Source: Halobacillus_B sp963739045
GTDB taxonomy: Bacteria; Bacillota; Bacilli; Bacillales; Halobacillaceae
Direction: 5' to 3'
NCBI GenBank assembly: GCA_963739045.1
Contig: CAVTYY010000004.1
Span: 496,001 to 560,000 of the forward strand
Length of the DNA: 64,000 bases
Part shown: positions 49,819-57,652 of the stretch, in pieces
How the letters are laid out: the number at the start of each line of letters is the position of its first letter
Numbering within the stretch: position 1 is the stretch's first letter
Position numbers and translations under genes: made by a program
The notes under the pieces: model-generated
Told to the model about the DNA's origin: nothing
The model's database searches: none
The model's input: only the letters and a program-made list of their open reading frames with translations

Positions 49819-51387
49819 ATGGAAGGAACTATTTATTCGCTTATTCCCGCAATTTTAATGCTGGTTCTTGTGGTTGTAACCAGGAAAGTTATCCTATCCC
49901 TCGGGGCTGGGATACTAGTTGGAGCATTTATGCTCACAACCTTTAACATTTGGAAAGGGATCGAGCTGATTTGGTCTAAATTTGCTGCGATCTTTGTTAG
50001 TGATGGGGCTCTAAATACCGGGAACGTCTATTTACTGTCCTTTCTGCTTTTACTAGGGGTTACCACTGCTTTCATGACAGCTTCAGGAGGCAGTCAGGCT
50101 TTTGGGAAGTGGGCGGTAAGCCATATTAAGACTCGCAGAGGAGCTAAGCTGATCCCTGTGGTACTTGGTATTATTATTTTTATTGATGATTATTTTAATG
50201 CCTTGGCAGTAGGACAAGTTGCCAGACCTGTGACAGATCGATATAAAGTTTCCAGGGCAAAACTCGCCTATTATATTGATTCTACTTCTGCACCTGTTAC
50301 GGTAATATCTCCGATTTCCAGCTGGGGAGCGTATATTATTGGAACGATCGGAAGCATATTAGCTGCAAATGAAATTACAGAATACCACGCTTTAGAAGCT
50401 TTCGTACGAATGATTCCCGCAAATTTATATGTGTTTGCAGCACTCTTACTTGTCTTTTTAACCGTCTACATGAAATTGGATTTTGGTCCGATGAAAGAAC
50501 ATGAAGACCGCGCTAAGAAAACAGGGAAGCTGATTAACCCTGCGAAAGGTGATGTTCCAGGGGATTTGAATGATGAATTTAAAGAGCATGAGAACGGGAA
50601 AATGATTTACCTCGTGCTGCCTATTGTTATTCTCGTCTTGGGTACGATAGGGTCAATGTTGGTTACTGGCATAAAGAGCTCCCCGGAGGAGGTAAGCCTT
50701 CTCTCTATTTTTGCTAATACCAATGTAAATATCTCGTTGTTCATAGGCGGAATCCTTGCTGTTGCTGCAGCAGCTATACTTTATACCATCCAGGCAGAGC
50801 CAAAGTCTTCGGTCGGCCATGTCACCTGGCAGGGAGTAAAGGCGATGCTTCCGGCAATATATATTTTAGTTTTTGCTTGGATGATTGGAGATATTATCAG
50901 CCAGCTAGGTACGGGAGAGTACTTGGCAGGTAAATTTAGTGAAGAATCGATTAACCCTGCATTTCTGCCTTTTTTAATATTTATTATTTCAGGATTTATG
51001 GCACTCGCAACTGGTACTTCCTGGGGAACATTCGGGATCATGCTTCCGATTGCTGGAGAAATAGCAGCAGTTACAGATGTAACATTAGTATTACCAGCAT
51101 TGTCCGCTGTACTGGCTGGTTCGGTCTTTGGAGATCACTGCTCTCCAATTTCGGATACCACTATCCTTTCTTCCACTGGCGCAGGAGCCAATCATATTGA
51201 CCATGTTATGACTCAATTGCCCTATGCAGGTCTAGCGGCAGGAGCTTCTGCCATTGGTTACCTAGTGTTAGGGTTTACTGGTCAAATCTGGCTTCCTTTA
51301 GGCATTACATTGTTGTTAGTTTTGGGTGTAGGTATTATGATTCATGCTTTTAATACTGGTAAAAAAACAACTTCTCCCACCCATTAA
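49819..51387 (+). CDS. NhaC-family carrier, probable lysine transporter
   Basis: 522 residues with about 12 membrane helices. NhaC-family features include AVGQVARPVTDRYKVSRAKLAYYIDSTSAPVTVISPISSWG (about 130-170), ATGTSWGTFGIMLPIAGE (about 393-410) and GSVFGDHCSPISDTTILSSTGAG (about 433-455). The family is often annotated as Na+/H+ antiporter. The lysine riboswitch directly upstream argues for a lysine-related substrate, as proposed for riboswitch-linked NhaC-type (LysW) carriers. ATG 49819 follows GGAGGAG. Monocistronic. Confidence 0.88.
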   Translation: MEGTIYSLIPAILMLVLVVVTRKVILSLGAGILVGAFMLTTFNIWKGIELIWSKFAAIFVSDGALNTGNVYLLSFLLLLGVTTAFMTASGGSQAFGKWAVSHIKTRRGAKLIPVVLGIIIFIDDYFNALAVGQVARPVTDRYKVSRAKLAYYIDSTSAPVTVISPISSWGAYIIGTIGSILAANEITEYHALEAFVRMIPANLYVFAALLLVFLTVYMKLDFGPMKEHEDRAKKTGKLINPAKGDVPGDLNDEFKEHENGKMIYLVLPIVILVLGTIGSMLVTGIKSSPEEVSLLSIFANTNVNISLFIGGILAVAAAAILYTIQAEPKSSVGHVTWQGVKAMLPAIYILVFAWMIGDIISQLGTGEYLAGKFSEESINPAFLPFLIFIISGFMALATGTSWGTFGIMLPIAGEIAAVTDVTLVLPALSAVLAGSVFGDHCSPISDTTILSSTGAGANHIDHVMTQLPYAGLAAGASAIGYLVLGFTGQIWLPLGITLLLVLGVGIMIHAFNTGKKTTSPTH

Positions 51388-51393
51388 ATAGGT

Positions 51394-51428
51394 AAGGATA
51401 GACGTTAAACAAGCGTCTATCCTTTTTT
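51394..51428 (+). terminator. terminator after the NhaC-family gene
   Basis: AAGGATAGACG (51394-51404) pairs perfectly with CGTCTATCCTT (51414-51424), then TTTT. Confidence 0.85.
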
Positions 51429-51603
51429 TGTTATTTTTTCTAAATTCTAATATTTCAAATATTATTTTGACAAGCTTATGAGGGATGGTTATAATTTAAG
51501 CATAAATAATCAGAAAATAAATAAATATTTGAATCATTCTTCTGCTAAGCTGGTTTGATAGTAATTTGGCAGAAGAGTTCAATAATAAAGGGAGGTCTTT
51601 CAC

Positions 51604-53139
51604 ATGGAACAACGTGCACAATGGGGGTCGCGAGTCGGGTTTTTGCTGGCAGCAATGGGGTCAGCAATCGGGCTCGGAAACATATGGCGCTTTCCGGCTA
51701 CAGCCTATGAAAGCGGCGGGGGAGCATTTATAATACCTTATTTATTTGCGCTGCTTACAGCGGGAATTCCCATTCTTGTATTAGAGTACACAGTAGGACA
51801 CAAGTTTAGAGGATCTGCACCTAAGTCTTTTGGCAGATTAAGAAAAGGATTTGAATGGATGGGATGGTGGCAGGTTGCCATTGCATTTGTCATTTCCACG
51901 TATTATTCGGTAATTATTGCCTGGGCAATCATGTATTCTTTTTATTCACTAAATCTAAGTTGGGGCGATGATCCGACGAACTTTTTTGTAGGAGATTTCT
52001 TAAATCTAGTGGATCCAGGACAATTCGGTGGATTAGTACCGAAGGTTCTTCTGCCATTGCTTGCTGTCTGGGTCATTACATTAGGATTTCTTGGACGCGG
52101 TATTAAAAAAGGTGTCGAAGCGGCAAACAAAATTTTCATTCCTGCTTTGTTAGTTTTATTTCTGATTATTGTTATTCGCGCTGTGACACTGGAAGGTGCT
52201 GCAGATGGTCTTTCCGCTTTCTTTACGCCTCAATGGAGCAAGATTGCTGATCCGCAAGTCTGGGTAGCAGCTTATGGACAAATTTTCTTCAGTTTATCGA
52301 TTGCATTTGCGATTATGATTACGTATTCTTCTTATTTACCTAAAAAATCTGATATCACAAATAATGCTTTTATTACCGGTTTTGCCAACTCTTCTTTTGA
52401 AATTTTGGCTGGTATTGGAGTGTTTGCTGCAATTGGTTTTATGGCTCATTCGTATGGGATGAGTGTTAGTGAACTGGCAACTGAGAAAGGTGTCGGGGGC
52501 ATTGGGCTGGCCTTTATGGTATTCCCGGAAATTATTAGTCAAATCCCAGGAATTCCAGGACTGTTCGGAGTTTTGTTCTTCGTGTCCCTTGTACTTGCGG
52601 GTCTGTCCTCTCTGATCTCTATTACAGAGACTTATGTGGCAGCTGTTTCCGAAAAATTCAATATTTCCAGAATTAAATCTGTGATCTTAGGAGGCGGACT
52701 GTCAGCAATTATTTCTCTTGCTTACGCTACAAAAGGCGGACTTAGCCTGTTAGATACTGTAGACCATTTCATCAATAATTACGGCATTGCACTTTCCGGA
52801 TTATTTGAAGTTGTAGCACTCGCCTGGTTTGCACGCGGACTCAAAGGATTTCAAGCCCATGCAAACGAAGTGTCTGACATTCATTTAGGTGGATGGTGGC
52901 GCCTATGTTTAGGGGTCATTACACCAATCGTTTTAGGATATATGATGGTGCAGAATTTACGGGGAGAGGTTAAATCTGCTTATGCGGATTATCCAATCGA
53001 TTTCTTATTTAATTTTGGCTGGATTGTGGCAATTGGTGCTATATTCGTGGGAGCGCTCCTTTCCATTAAAAAATGGCCGCATGATGAACTTGAATATCAA
53101 AGAAAAGCTGAGGAAGAGAATAAGGAGGTTGCTCGCTAA
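51604..53139 (+). CDS. neurotransmitter:sodium symporter family amino-acid transporter (MetP-type large subunit)
   Basis: 511 residues with about 12 membrane helices. The NSS signature GFLLAAMGSAIGLGNIWRFPATAYESGGGAF (about 11-41) carries the Na+ and substrate sites. The LeuT-like FFSLSIAFAIMITYSSYLP segment (about 226-244) also shows. Because the next ORF is a 31-residue MetS-like partner, this is most likely the sodium-coupled methionine/alanine importer type first described as MetPS in Corynebacterium. Not the ABC-type MetP of the other operon. GGGAGG precedes ATG 51604. Confidence 0.9.
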   Translation: MEQRAQWGSRVGFLLAAMGSAIGLGNIWRFPATAYESGGGAFIIPYLFALLTAGIPILVLEYTVGHKFRGSAPKSFGRLRKGFEWMGWWQVAIAFVISTYYSVIIAWAIMYSFYSLNLSWGDDPTNFFVGDFLNLVDPGQFGGLVPKVLLPLLAVWVITLGFLGRGIKKGVEAANKIFIPALLVLFLIIVIRAVTLEGAADGLSAFFTPQWSKIADPQVWVAAYGQIFFSLSIAFAIMITYSSYLPKKSDITNNAFITGFANSSFEILAGIGVFAAIGFMAHSYGMSVSELATEKGVGGIGLAFMVFPEIISQIPGIPGLFGVLFFVSLVLAGLSSLISITETYVAAVSEKFNISRIKSVILGGGLSAIISLAYATKGGLSLLDTVDHFINNYGIALSGLFEVVALAWFARGLKGFQAHANEVSDIHLGGWWRLCLGVITPIVLGYMMVQNLRGEVKSAYADYPIDFLFNFGWIVAIGAIFVGALLSIKKWPHDELEYQRKAEEENKEVAR

Positions 53140-53234
53140 TGGCTATTGTTATGTTTATCATTACAGTTGTAATTATTTGGGGTGGCCTGGCAGCAAGTAT
53201 TATTCATGCTGTTCGAAAGGCAAAAGCCAGTTGA
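53139..53234 (+). CDS. metS: MetS-like small subunit of the NSS transporter
   Basis: 31 residues, one membrane helix (AIVMFIITVVIIWGGLAASI) and a basic tail (HAVRKAKAS). Its ATG shares one base with the stop of the large subunit (TAATG), and AAGGAGG lies inside the large-subunit end (53122-53128). This is the form of the methionine/alanine import small subunits that are required for activity of NSS partners. Too small for routine gene finding. Confidence 0.88.
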   Translation: MAIVMFIITVVIIWGGLAASIIHAVRKAKAS

Positions 53235-53275
53235 ACTAAGAAATAAATTAATGCAGTAGTTAAGGAACGATTAAG

Positions 53276-53310
53276 AAAACGGGAAGGCATATGAACTGCC
53301 TTCCCGTTTT
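53276..53310. terminator. bidirectional terminator between metS and lytH
   Basis: AAAACGGGAAGGCA (53276-53289) pairs perfectly with TGCCTTCCCGTTTT (53297-53310), with T-runs on both strands. Confidence 0.88.
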
Positions 53311-54248
53311 TAATTTTTGGCCATACGTTCCCATTTTCTTAAATAAGGATAAGGGTCAAATGACCATTCGTTCTTTCCGTTATCCTGATACATTCCATAA
53401 TGGAGGTGCGGTGGGAACTTTCCAGAGGTGCCGGGAGGACCATATCCAGATGCCCCTACGGATCCGATCACATCGCCAGGCTGTACGACATCTCCAATTT
53501 TCATTCCTTCTTTAAAGTCATTAAGGTGAGCGTAATAATGATAAATATTATAAATGTCTCGGATGCCAATTCTCCATCCGCCAAATTTATTCCAGCCCTT
53601 CATCTCGATTACACCATACGTAGTTGATTTTACAGGTACACCATAATTGGCGAAAATATCTGTCCCTTCGTGAATGCGTCTCCCACCAAATCCCCGGGCG
53701 TCCCCCCACGTATTTTTATAACTGTAGTTAGTTTGAGTGGGCACAGGGAAATCACGCTTTGTTAAGGAAACGGTTTGAAATTTCTTGAATACTTCCGCTG
53801 TGTTTACGATTGTTTGCACAGTAAGGTCACGTTTATAATAATTCCACAAAGCAATTTTAATATCATCCGGGGTCGTACCATACGATTTAATATAGGATGC
53901 CATCGACCAAAGTACATCTTCATCATTATTGATTTGCACTTTTTGATCACCATTTCCATCAGCGCCCCAGCCCTCTGGGAAGATAGCTGCTGGCATTTCT
54001 CCTGCACTGCCAGTCCAGAACATAGGATCAGGTTCAATCGCTGTCACGCGTCCTTCTTTACGGTTTGTATGAATCTGCCGCTCGTATTGATCAATTGCTG
54101 CGATAAATTCCCACGGAATGTCAGTTAATGCTGCCGTTTTTTTATAAAGTGCCATTCTTGCTGAGCTTTCCTGATCAGCCTGAACCACAGAATTCGGCAA
54201 GATAATAAAAGATAATACTGCAGCTATAAGGAATCCAATGTACTTCAT
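53310..54248 (-). CDS. lytH: sporulation M23 peptidase LytH
   Basis: 312 residues. Signal peptide (about 1-24), an unassigned helical N-domain (about 30-165) and a LytM/M23 zinc peptidase domain (about 195-300). It has the first ligand pair in HEGTDIF (about 204-210) and the HLHYG motif (about 286-290). In B. subtilis LytH is the L-alanyl-D-glutamate endopeptidase that leaves single L-Ala side chains in spore cortex, made late under sigma K. It shares a terminator with metS on the opposite strand. Confidence 0.9.
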   Translation of the reverse strand: MKYIGFLIAAVLSFIILPNSVVQADQESSARMALYKKTAALTDIPWEFIAAIDQYERQIHTNRKEGRVTAIEPDPMFWTGSAGEMPAAIFPEGWGADGNGDQKVQINNDEDVLWSMASYIKSYGTTPDDIKIALWNYYKRDLTVQTIVNTAEVFKKFQTVSLTKRDFPVPTQTNYSYKNTWGDARGFGGRRIHEGTDIFANYGVPVKSTTYGVIEMKGWNKFGGWRIGIRDIYNIYHYYAHLNDFKEGMKIGDVVQPGDVIGSVGASGYGPPGTSGKFPPHLHYGMYQDNGKNEWSFDPYPYLRKWERMAKN

Positions 54249-54328
54249 TTTTATTTCACCTACAGATTATTTGATACCATTAGCTTGTGAAATTTGCGGA
54301 CGGTTATGATAGGAAAAGAAAGGAAGGT

Positions 54329-54937
54329 TTATTTTTTTTCCATGTCTCCGCTCATGTTCATTTTGTTATTGTTATTTTGCTGAACTTGCCCCTGAGGAGC
54401 TTTTTTCATCTTTTTAATTATGCTTTCAATGACGCTGTTATAGTTTTTATCGTAAACGGTAGACGTGCTTATGCTTTGAATGTCTCCAAAAGCAGAAGGG
54501 TTATCTGACACATACACATGGTAGAAACTGGGGACGAGGGAATAGGCGGTTTTTTGAACCATATCAGCTGCCATATTGCGGTCTTCGCTTGCCGGTTTTT
54601 TATAGGCGACCAGCACTTCGTTATCCGTTACTACAGTAGCGACATCTTCAAATCCATCATAAGTCAATATCATCCTGGTAATCATATCAGCGACCTGCTC
54701 ACGATTCACTTTAATTTTACGACGTTGTTCTTTTTTCTGATCCAGCTGCGTACTTTTAAACCGGACATAACCAACTTGTCCGTCCACTAGCTTGTCATTA
54801 TAACTATCCATGGAATTTCCATTAAGCGCATCATCTTGATTTATTTTATTATCTGCATTTTTCACTTTCTCATTGGCACACCCGGCTGAGATGAGTATGA
54901 CAACAGCAAAAAGTAAAGGTAAAAGTTTGCTTTTCAT
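54329..54937 (-). CDS. yutC: YhcN/YlaJ-family sporulation lipoprotein (YutC-like)
   Basis: 202 residues. Lipoprotein signal with ISAGC (Cys20), the family core EQVADMITRMILTYDGFEDVATVVTDNEVLVAYKKP (about 81-116), a second block PSFYHVYVSDNP, then a polar Asn/Met/Lys tail. Relatives occur in spore membranes and coats. Position beside lytH and yutD matches B. subtilis yutC, but lipA (yutB), expected next to it, is not here. AGGAGG precedes ATG 54937. Confidence 0.8.
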   Translation of the reverse strand: MKSKLLPLLFAVVILISAGCANEKVKNADNKINQDDALNGNSMDSYNDKLVDGQVGYVRFKSTQLDQKKEQRRKIKVNREQVADMITRMILTYDGFEDVATVVTDNEVLVAYKKPASEDRNMAADMVQKTAYSLVPSFYHVYVSDNPSAFGDIQSISTSTVYDKNYNSVIESIIKKMKKAPQGQVQQNNNNKMNMSGDMEKK

Positions 54938-55063
54938 TGTTCTTTCCTCCTAATTGGTCTTTTCATTAGGTTGAACCGATTTTAAAGAAAAATACAAAAT
55001 TTGACGATATGTATTTCTCTCTATGGAATTAAATATGATACACTTAGTACAACGTAAGAGGTG

Positions 55064-55345
55064 ATGAATGTGGTGGAAATATTAGGGAAAACCTACGAAA
55101 TTCTTGAAGACTATCGAGAAGCTTATAAAGAGGAAGAACTCGAGGGACGCTTTAGCGATATTTTAAGTAAATACGATTTCATCGTTGGAGATTGGGGATA
55201 TGGTCAACTACGTTTAAAAGGGTTTTATGATGACCAGAACTCAAAAGCGACTTTCGATACGAAAATAAGTACTTTGGAAGATTACTTGTATGAATATTGC
55301 AACTTTGGCTGTGCTTATTTTGTATTAAAGCGAATAGATCAATAA
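55064..55345 (+). CDS. yutD: YutD-family protein
   Basis: 93 residues (from ATG 55064), soluble. The block YEILEDYREAYKEEELEGRFSDILSKYDFIVGDWGYGQLRLKGFYDD (about 12-58), with ISTLEDYLYEYCNFGCAYFVLK, is typical of the YutD family. Function unknown. The start is uncertain among GTG 55061, ATG 55064 and GTG 55070 or 55073, because AAGAGGTG lies right at the first two. Confidence 0.85.
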   Translation: MNVVEILGKTYEILEDYREAYKEEELEGRFSDILSKYDFIVGDWGYGQLRLKGFYDDQNSKATFDTKISTLEDYLYEYCNFGCAYFVLKRIDQ

Positions 55346-55376
55346 AACCGGCGCTGATTTTACGCCGGTTTTATTG

Positions 55377-55667
55377 TTATTCTTTTTCTTCTGAGGGTTT
55401 TAAATCCTGCTCGGGCTCGTCATGAGTGGGGTGAGCTCCATCTTCCTGGCGGGGAAGATCCTGATGCAAGGCTTTGTATTCGTAATTGAAAGCACTGTAA
55501 TAGCGCTGTTTGTTTGTCCATGGGGCACTCTTTCTATTGGAAACGGGCTTATATTTATTTCTTGGAGACCCGTAGGCGCCTTCGGGAAGCTGTTCGGGAA
55601 CGAGATAATTACGCTGTGCTTCTACATTCGCAAAATCAGAATAAAATTCTTCATCTTTATCGCCCAT
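55377..55667 (-). CDS. small cytosolic protein of Bacilli, unknown
   Basis: 96 residues, very hydrophilic. The N-terminal block DFANVEAQRNYLVPEQLPEGAYGSP (about 10-34) and QRYYSAFNYEYKALHQDLPRQ read like a conserved Bacillaceae family annotated only as cytosolic protein. The start is ATG 55667, with AAAGGAGG 9 bases upstream; an upstream in-frame ATG has none. Function unknown. Confidence 0.65.
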   Translation of the reverse strand: MGDKDEEFYSDFANVEAQRNYLVPEQLPEGAYGSPRNKYKPVSNRKSAPWTNKQRYYSAFNYEYKALHQDLPRQEDGAHPTHDEPEQDLKPSEEKE

Positions 55668-55718
55668 ACTAAAAAACCTCCTTTGGGTTAGTTTTTCCAA
55701 AGAAAGCCTCCTTATTCT

Positions 55719-55985
55719 TCACAGAAGGTCATTTAAGTAGCTTCTTAATTGTTCTGCTTCCATCTGGTTTAATTGAAAAACATGTTCTAAATGCCCCGTC
55801 TGGTGAATGTTATCTTTATCGATTAGCCCATGCCGAGTTCCCAAGAGATCAATCACCAACGTTTGGTCATCAAAGTAATCCGCCACTAATAATGCTAGTT
55901 CAAAGCGATGATTTCCTGCAGTAAAGGTTACAAAACGAGTGACTGTATCTTCAGATGCATCATGGAGAAGACTTCTTTTAACCAT
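55719..55985 (-). CDS. DUF3055-like (SAV0927-type) protein
   Basis: 88 residues, soluble. TRFVTFTAGNHRFELALLVADYFDDQTLVIDLLGTRHGLI (about 16-55) with LEHVFQLNQMEAEQLRSYLN matches what I remember of DUF3055/SAV0927 proteins of Firmicutes. Function unknown. ATG 55985 is chosen, with AGGAGTGG upstream. It precedes the 96-residue gene by about 50 bp and is likely co-transcribed. Confidence 0.65.
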   Translation of the reverse strand: MVKRSLLHDASEDTVTRFVTFTAGNHRFELALLVADYFDDQTLVIDLLGTRHGLIDKDNIHQTGHLEHVFQLNQMEAEQLRSYLNDLL

Positions 55986-56164
55986 TTCACCACTCCTATC
56001 CATTATTCACAGCTCGATAAACAACTGGTTTAGACCTTAGAAGTTGAACGCTTTCCTATATTTTACCATAGACAAGACTGGCTTTTATCTCCTTTTTCAT
56101 TCGTAATAAAAATTATGTTATCATGTGAAGGGAGAAGAGCGTACCAATGAGTGGAGGTTAAATC

Positions 56165-56602
56165 ATGTATTTTGTAAATCGAGAAAAAATTGAAGAAATT
56201 TTAGCTTATATGGAAAAAATTTTCAATCAATTTGATAAGCAATCTTTTCATTCCTATAAAGACTTCTTAATGCTTGAAAGGGTAACTCACATCAGCGCAG
56301 AATCGATCATTGATGTAGGTAACATGATGATTGATGGGTTTATTATGCGTGATCCCGGCAGTTATAATGATATTATTGATATTATGATGGACGAAAAGGT
56401 GCTGCCTTATGAAGAAGAAGACAGCTACAAGCATTTTATCCAGTTGAGAAAAATGGTGGTTCAGAACTACGTGTCCGTCGATCATCAAGAGATATTAGCG
56501 GTGTGGAAATCACATGGACAAGCATTAAAGCAATTTCCGACAAGAATCAGAACATACTTAGATAATGAATTAGGCCCCGTCAGTGCTTTCTCCAAAGATT
56601 GA
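56165..56602 (+). CDS. yutE: YutE-like HepT/DUF86-fold protein
   Basis: 145 residues, all-helical DUF86 fold: EKIEEILAYMEKIF at the start, RVTHISAESIIDVGNMMIDG (about 39-58) and LRKMVVQNYVSVD (about 94-106). In HepT toxins the active motif is Rx4HxY; here it is Arg95...Gln100-x-Tyr102, so the His is missing. No MntA-type nucleotidyltransferase antitoxin is adjacent. It is thus probably a housekeeping family member rather than a toxin. Synteny matches B. subtilis yutE. Confidence 0.8.
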   Translation: MYFVNREKIEEILAYMEKIFNQFDKQSFHSYKDFLMLERVTHISAESIIDVGNMMIDGFIMRDPGSYNDIIDIMMDEKVLPYEEEDSYKHFIQLRKMVVQNYVSVDHQEILAVWKSHGQALKQFPTRIRTYLDNELGPVSAFSKD

Positions 56603-56684
56603 GACCTTATTATTTTACCCGTATTACTCAAACGAATATAATAGATAGGTAAATAAATCGCGTGTTACACTCGACAATATTTGC

Positions 56685-56714
56685 TGAAAAGCCTCGTCAT
56701 AACGGGCTTTTTTT
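56685..56714 (+). terminator. terminator between yutE and yutF
   Basis: AAAAGCC...CGT (from 56686) pairs with ACGGGCTTTT (to about 56711) with one bulged T, then T-run. Confidence 0.65.
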
Positions 56715-56746
56715 AATGCGGAGAGGTAAAGGAGTTTTAGAAAAAA

Positions 56747-57550
56747 ATGAAACCATATCAAGCTTATTTTTTAGATTTAGATGGAACGATGTATAAAGGA
56801 ACCGATCGAATTGAAGGAGCAGCAGAATTTGTGAATCATCTTATCGAAAAACAGCTGCCGTTCATGTTTTTAACTAATAATTCTTCCAAAAATGCTCAAC
56901 AAGTAGCTGAGAAGCTTCAATCATTGGATATCCAGGCAAAACAAGAACAGATATTTACGACGAGTATGGCGACTGCTGAATATATAAGCTCTGAGAAACC
57001 AGGAGCCAAGATCTTTGCTATTGGAGAAGAAGGCTTACTGGATGCTCTAGCTGAAAAGAATTTACAACTTGTAGAGGAAGAAGCCGATTACGTCATCGTA
57101 GGACTGGATCGAGAAGTCAATTATGAAAAACTTGCCAAAGCTTGTTTAAATGTAAGAACCGGTGCAGAATTAATCAGCACAAACGGAGACATTGCCATTC
57201 CAACAGAAAGAGGGATGCTCCCGGGGAATGGAGCAATAACCTCTGCTATTTCTGTCAGTACAAACGTTGAACCTACGTTCATTGGTAAGCCGGAGTCCAC
57301 GATTATGGACCAAGCTTTAAAGAAAATGGGGACTACTAAAGAGGAAGTGTTAATGGTAGGAGATAACTATCATACGGATATATTGGCCGGCATTCATGCA
57401 GGACTAGATACGTTAATGGTGGAGACAGGCGTAAGTACCTTCGAGGATATTCGTAATCAAGAAGAGCAGCCAACTTATAAAGCAAAAAATTTAAATGAAT
57501 GGCTGCAAACCCACAACCAGGACGGAAATGAACAAACAAAGGAAACTTGA
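56747..57550 (+). CDS. yutF: HAD-superfamily phosphatase YutF (NagD type)
   Basis: 267 residues. HAD subclass IIA: the nucleophile Asp10 and Asp12 in FLDLDGTMYKG, LTNNSSKNAQQVAEKL (about 41-56), the Lys in IGKPESTIMDQAL (about 183-195) and VGDNYHTDILAGIHAGLDTLMVETG (about 204-228). Such enzymes dephosphorylate small metabolites; the substrate is unknown. The start has AAAGGAG upstream at somewhat long spacing. Confidence 0.9.
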   Translation: MKPYQAYFLDLDGTMYKGTDRIEGAAEFVNHLIEKQLPFMFLTNNSSKNAQQVAEKLQSLDIQAKQEQIFTTSMATAEYISSEKPGAKIFAIGEEGLLDALAEKNLQLVEEEADYVIVGLDREVNYEKLAKACLNVRTGAELISTNGDIAIPTERGMLPGNGAITSAISVSTNVEPTFIGKPESTIMDQALKKMGTTKEEVLMVGDNYHTDILAGIHAGLDTLMVETGVSTFEDIRNQEEQPTYKAKNLNEWLQTHNQDGNEQTKET

Positions 57551-57589
57551 AACTTTTCCCATCCGAACAAAACTGACATGATACGAGGA

Positions 57590-57628
57590 AAACCCCGAAC
57601 CAAAGTAAACCTATGGTTCGGGGTTTCT
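57590..57628. terminator. terminator between yutF and the membrane protein (CCCGAACC type)
   Basis: AAACCCCGAACCA (57590-57602) pairs perfectly with TGGTTCGGGGTTT (57614-57626). It can serve both convergent genes. Confidence 0.75.
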
Positions 57629-57652
57629 GCTGTATTCACTGCTTTTTTGAAT

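Noticed and set aside
56165..56602. HepT/MntA toxin-antitoxin system
   Set aside because: No nucleotidyltransferase gene is adjacent and the catalytic His is absent.
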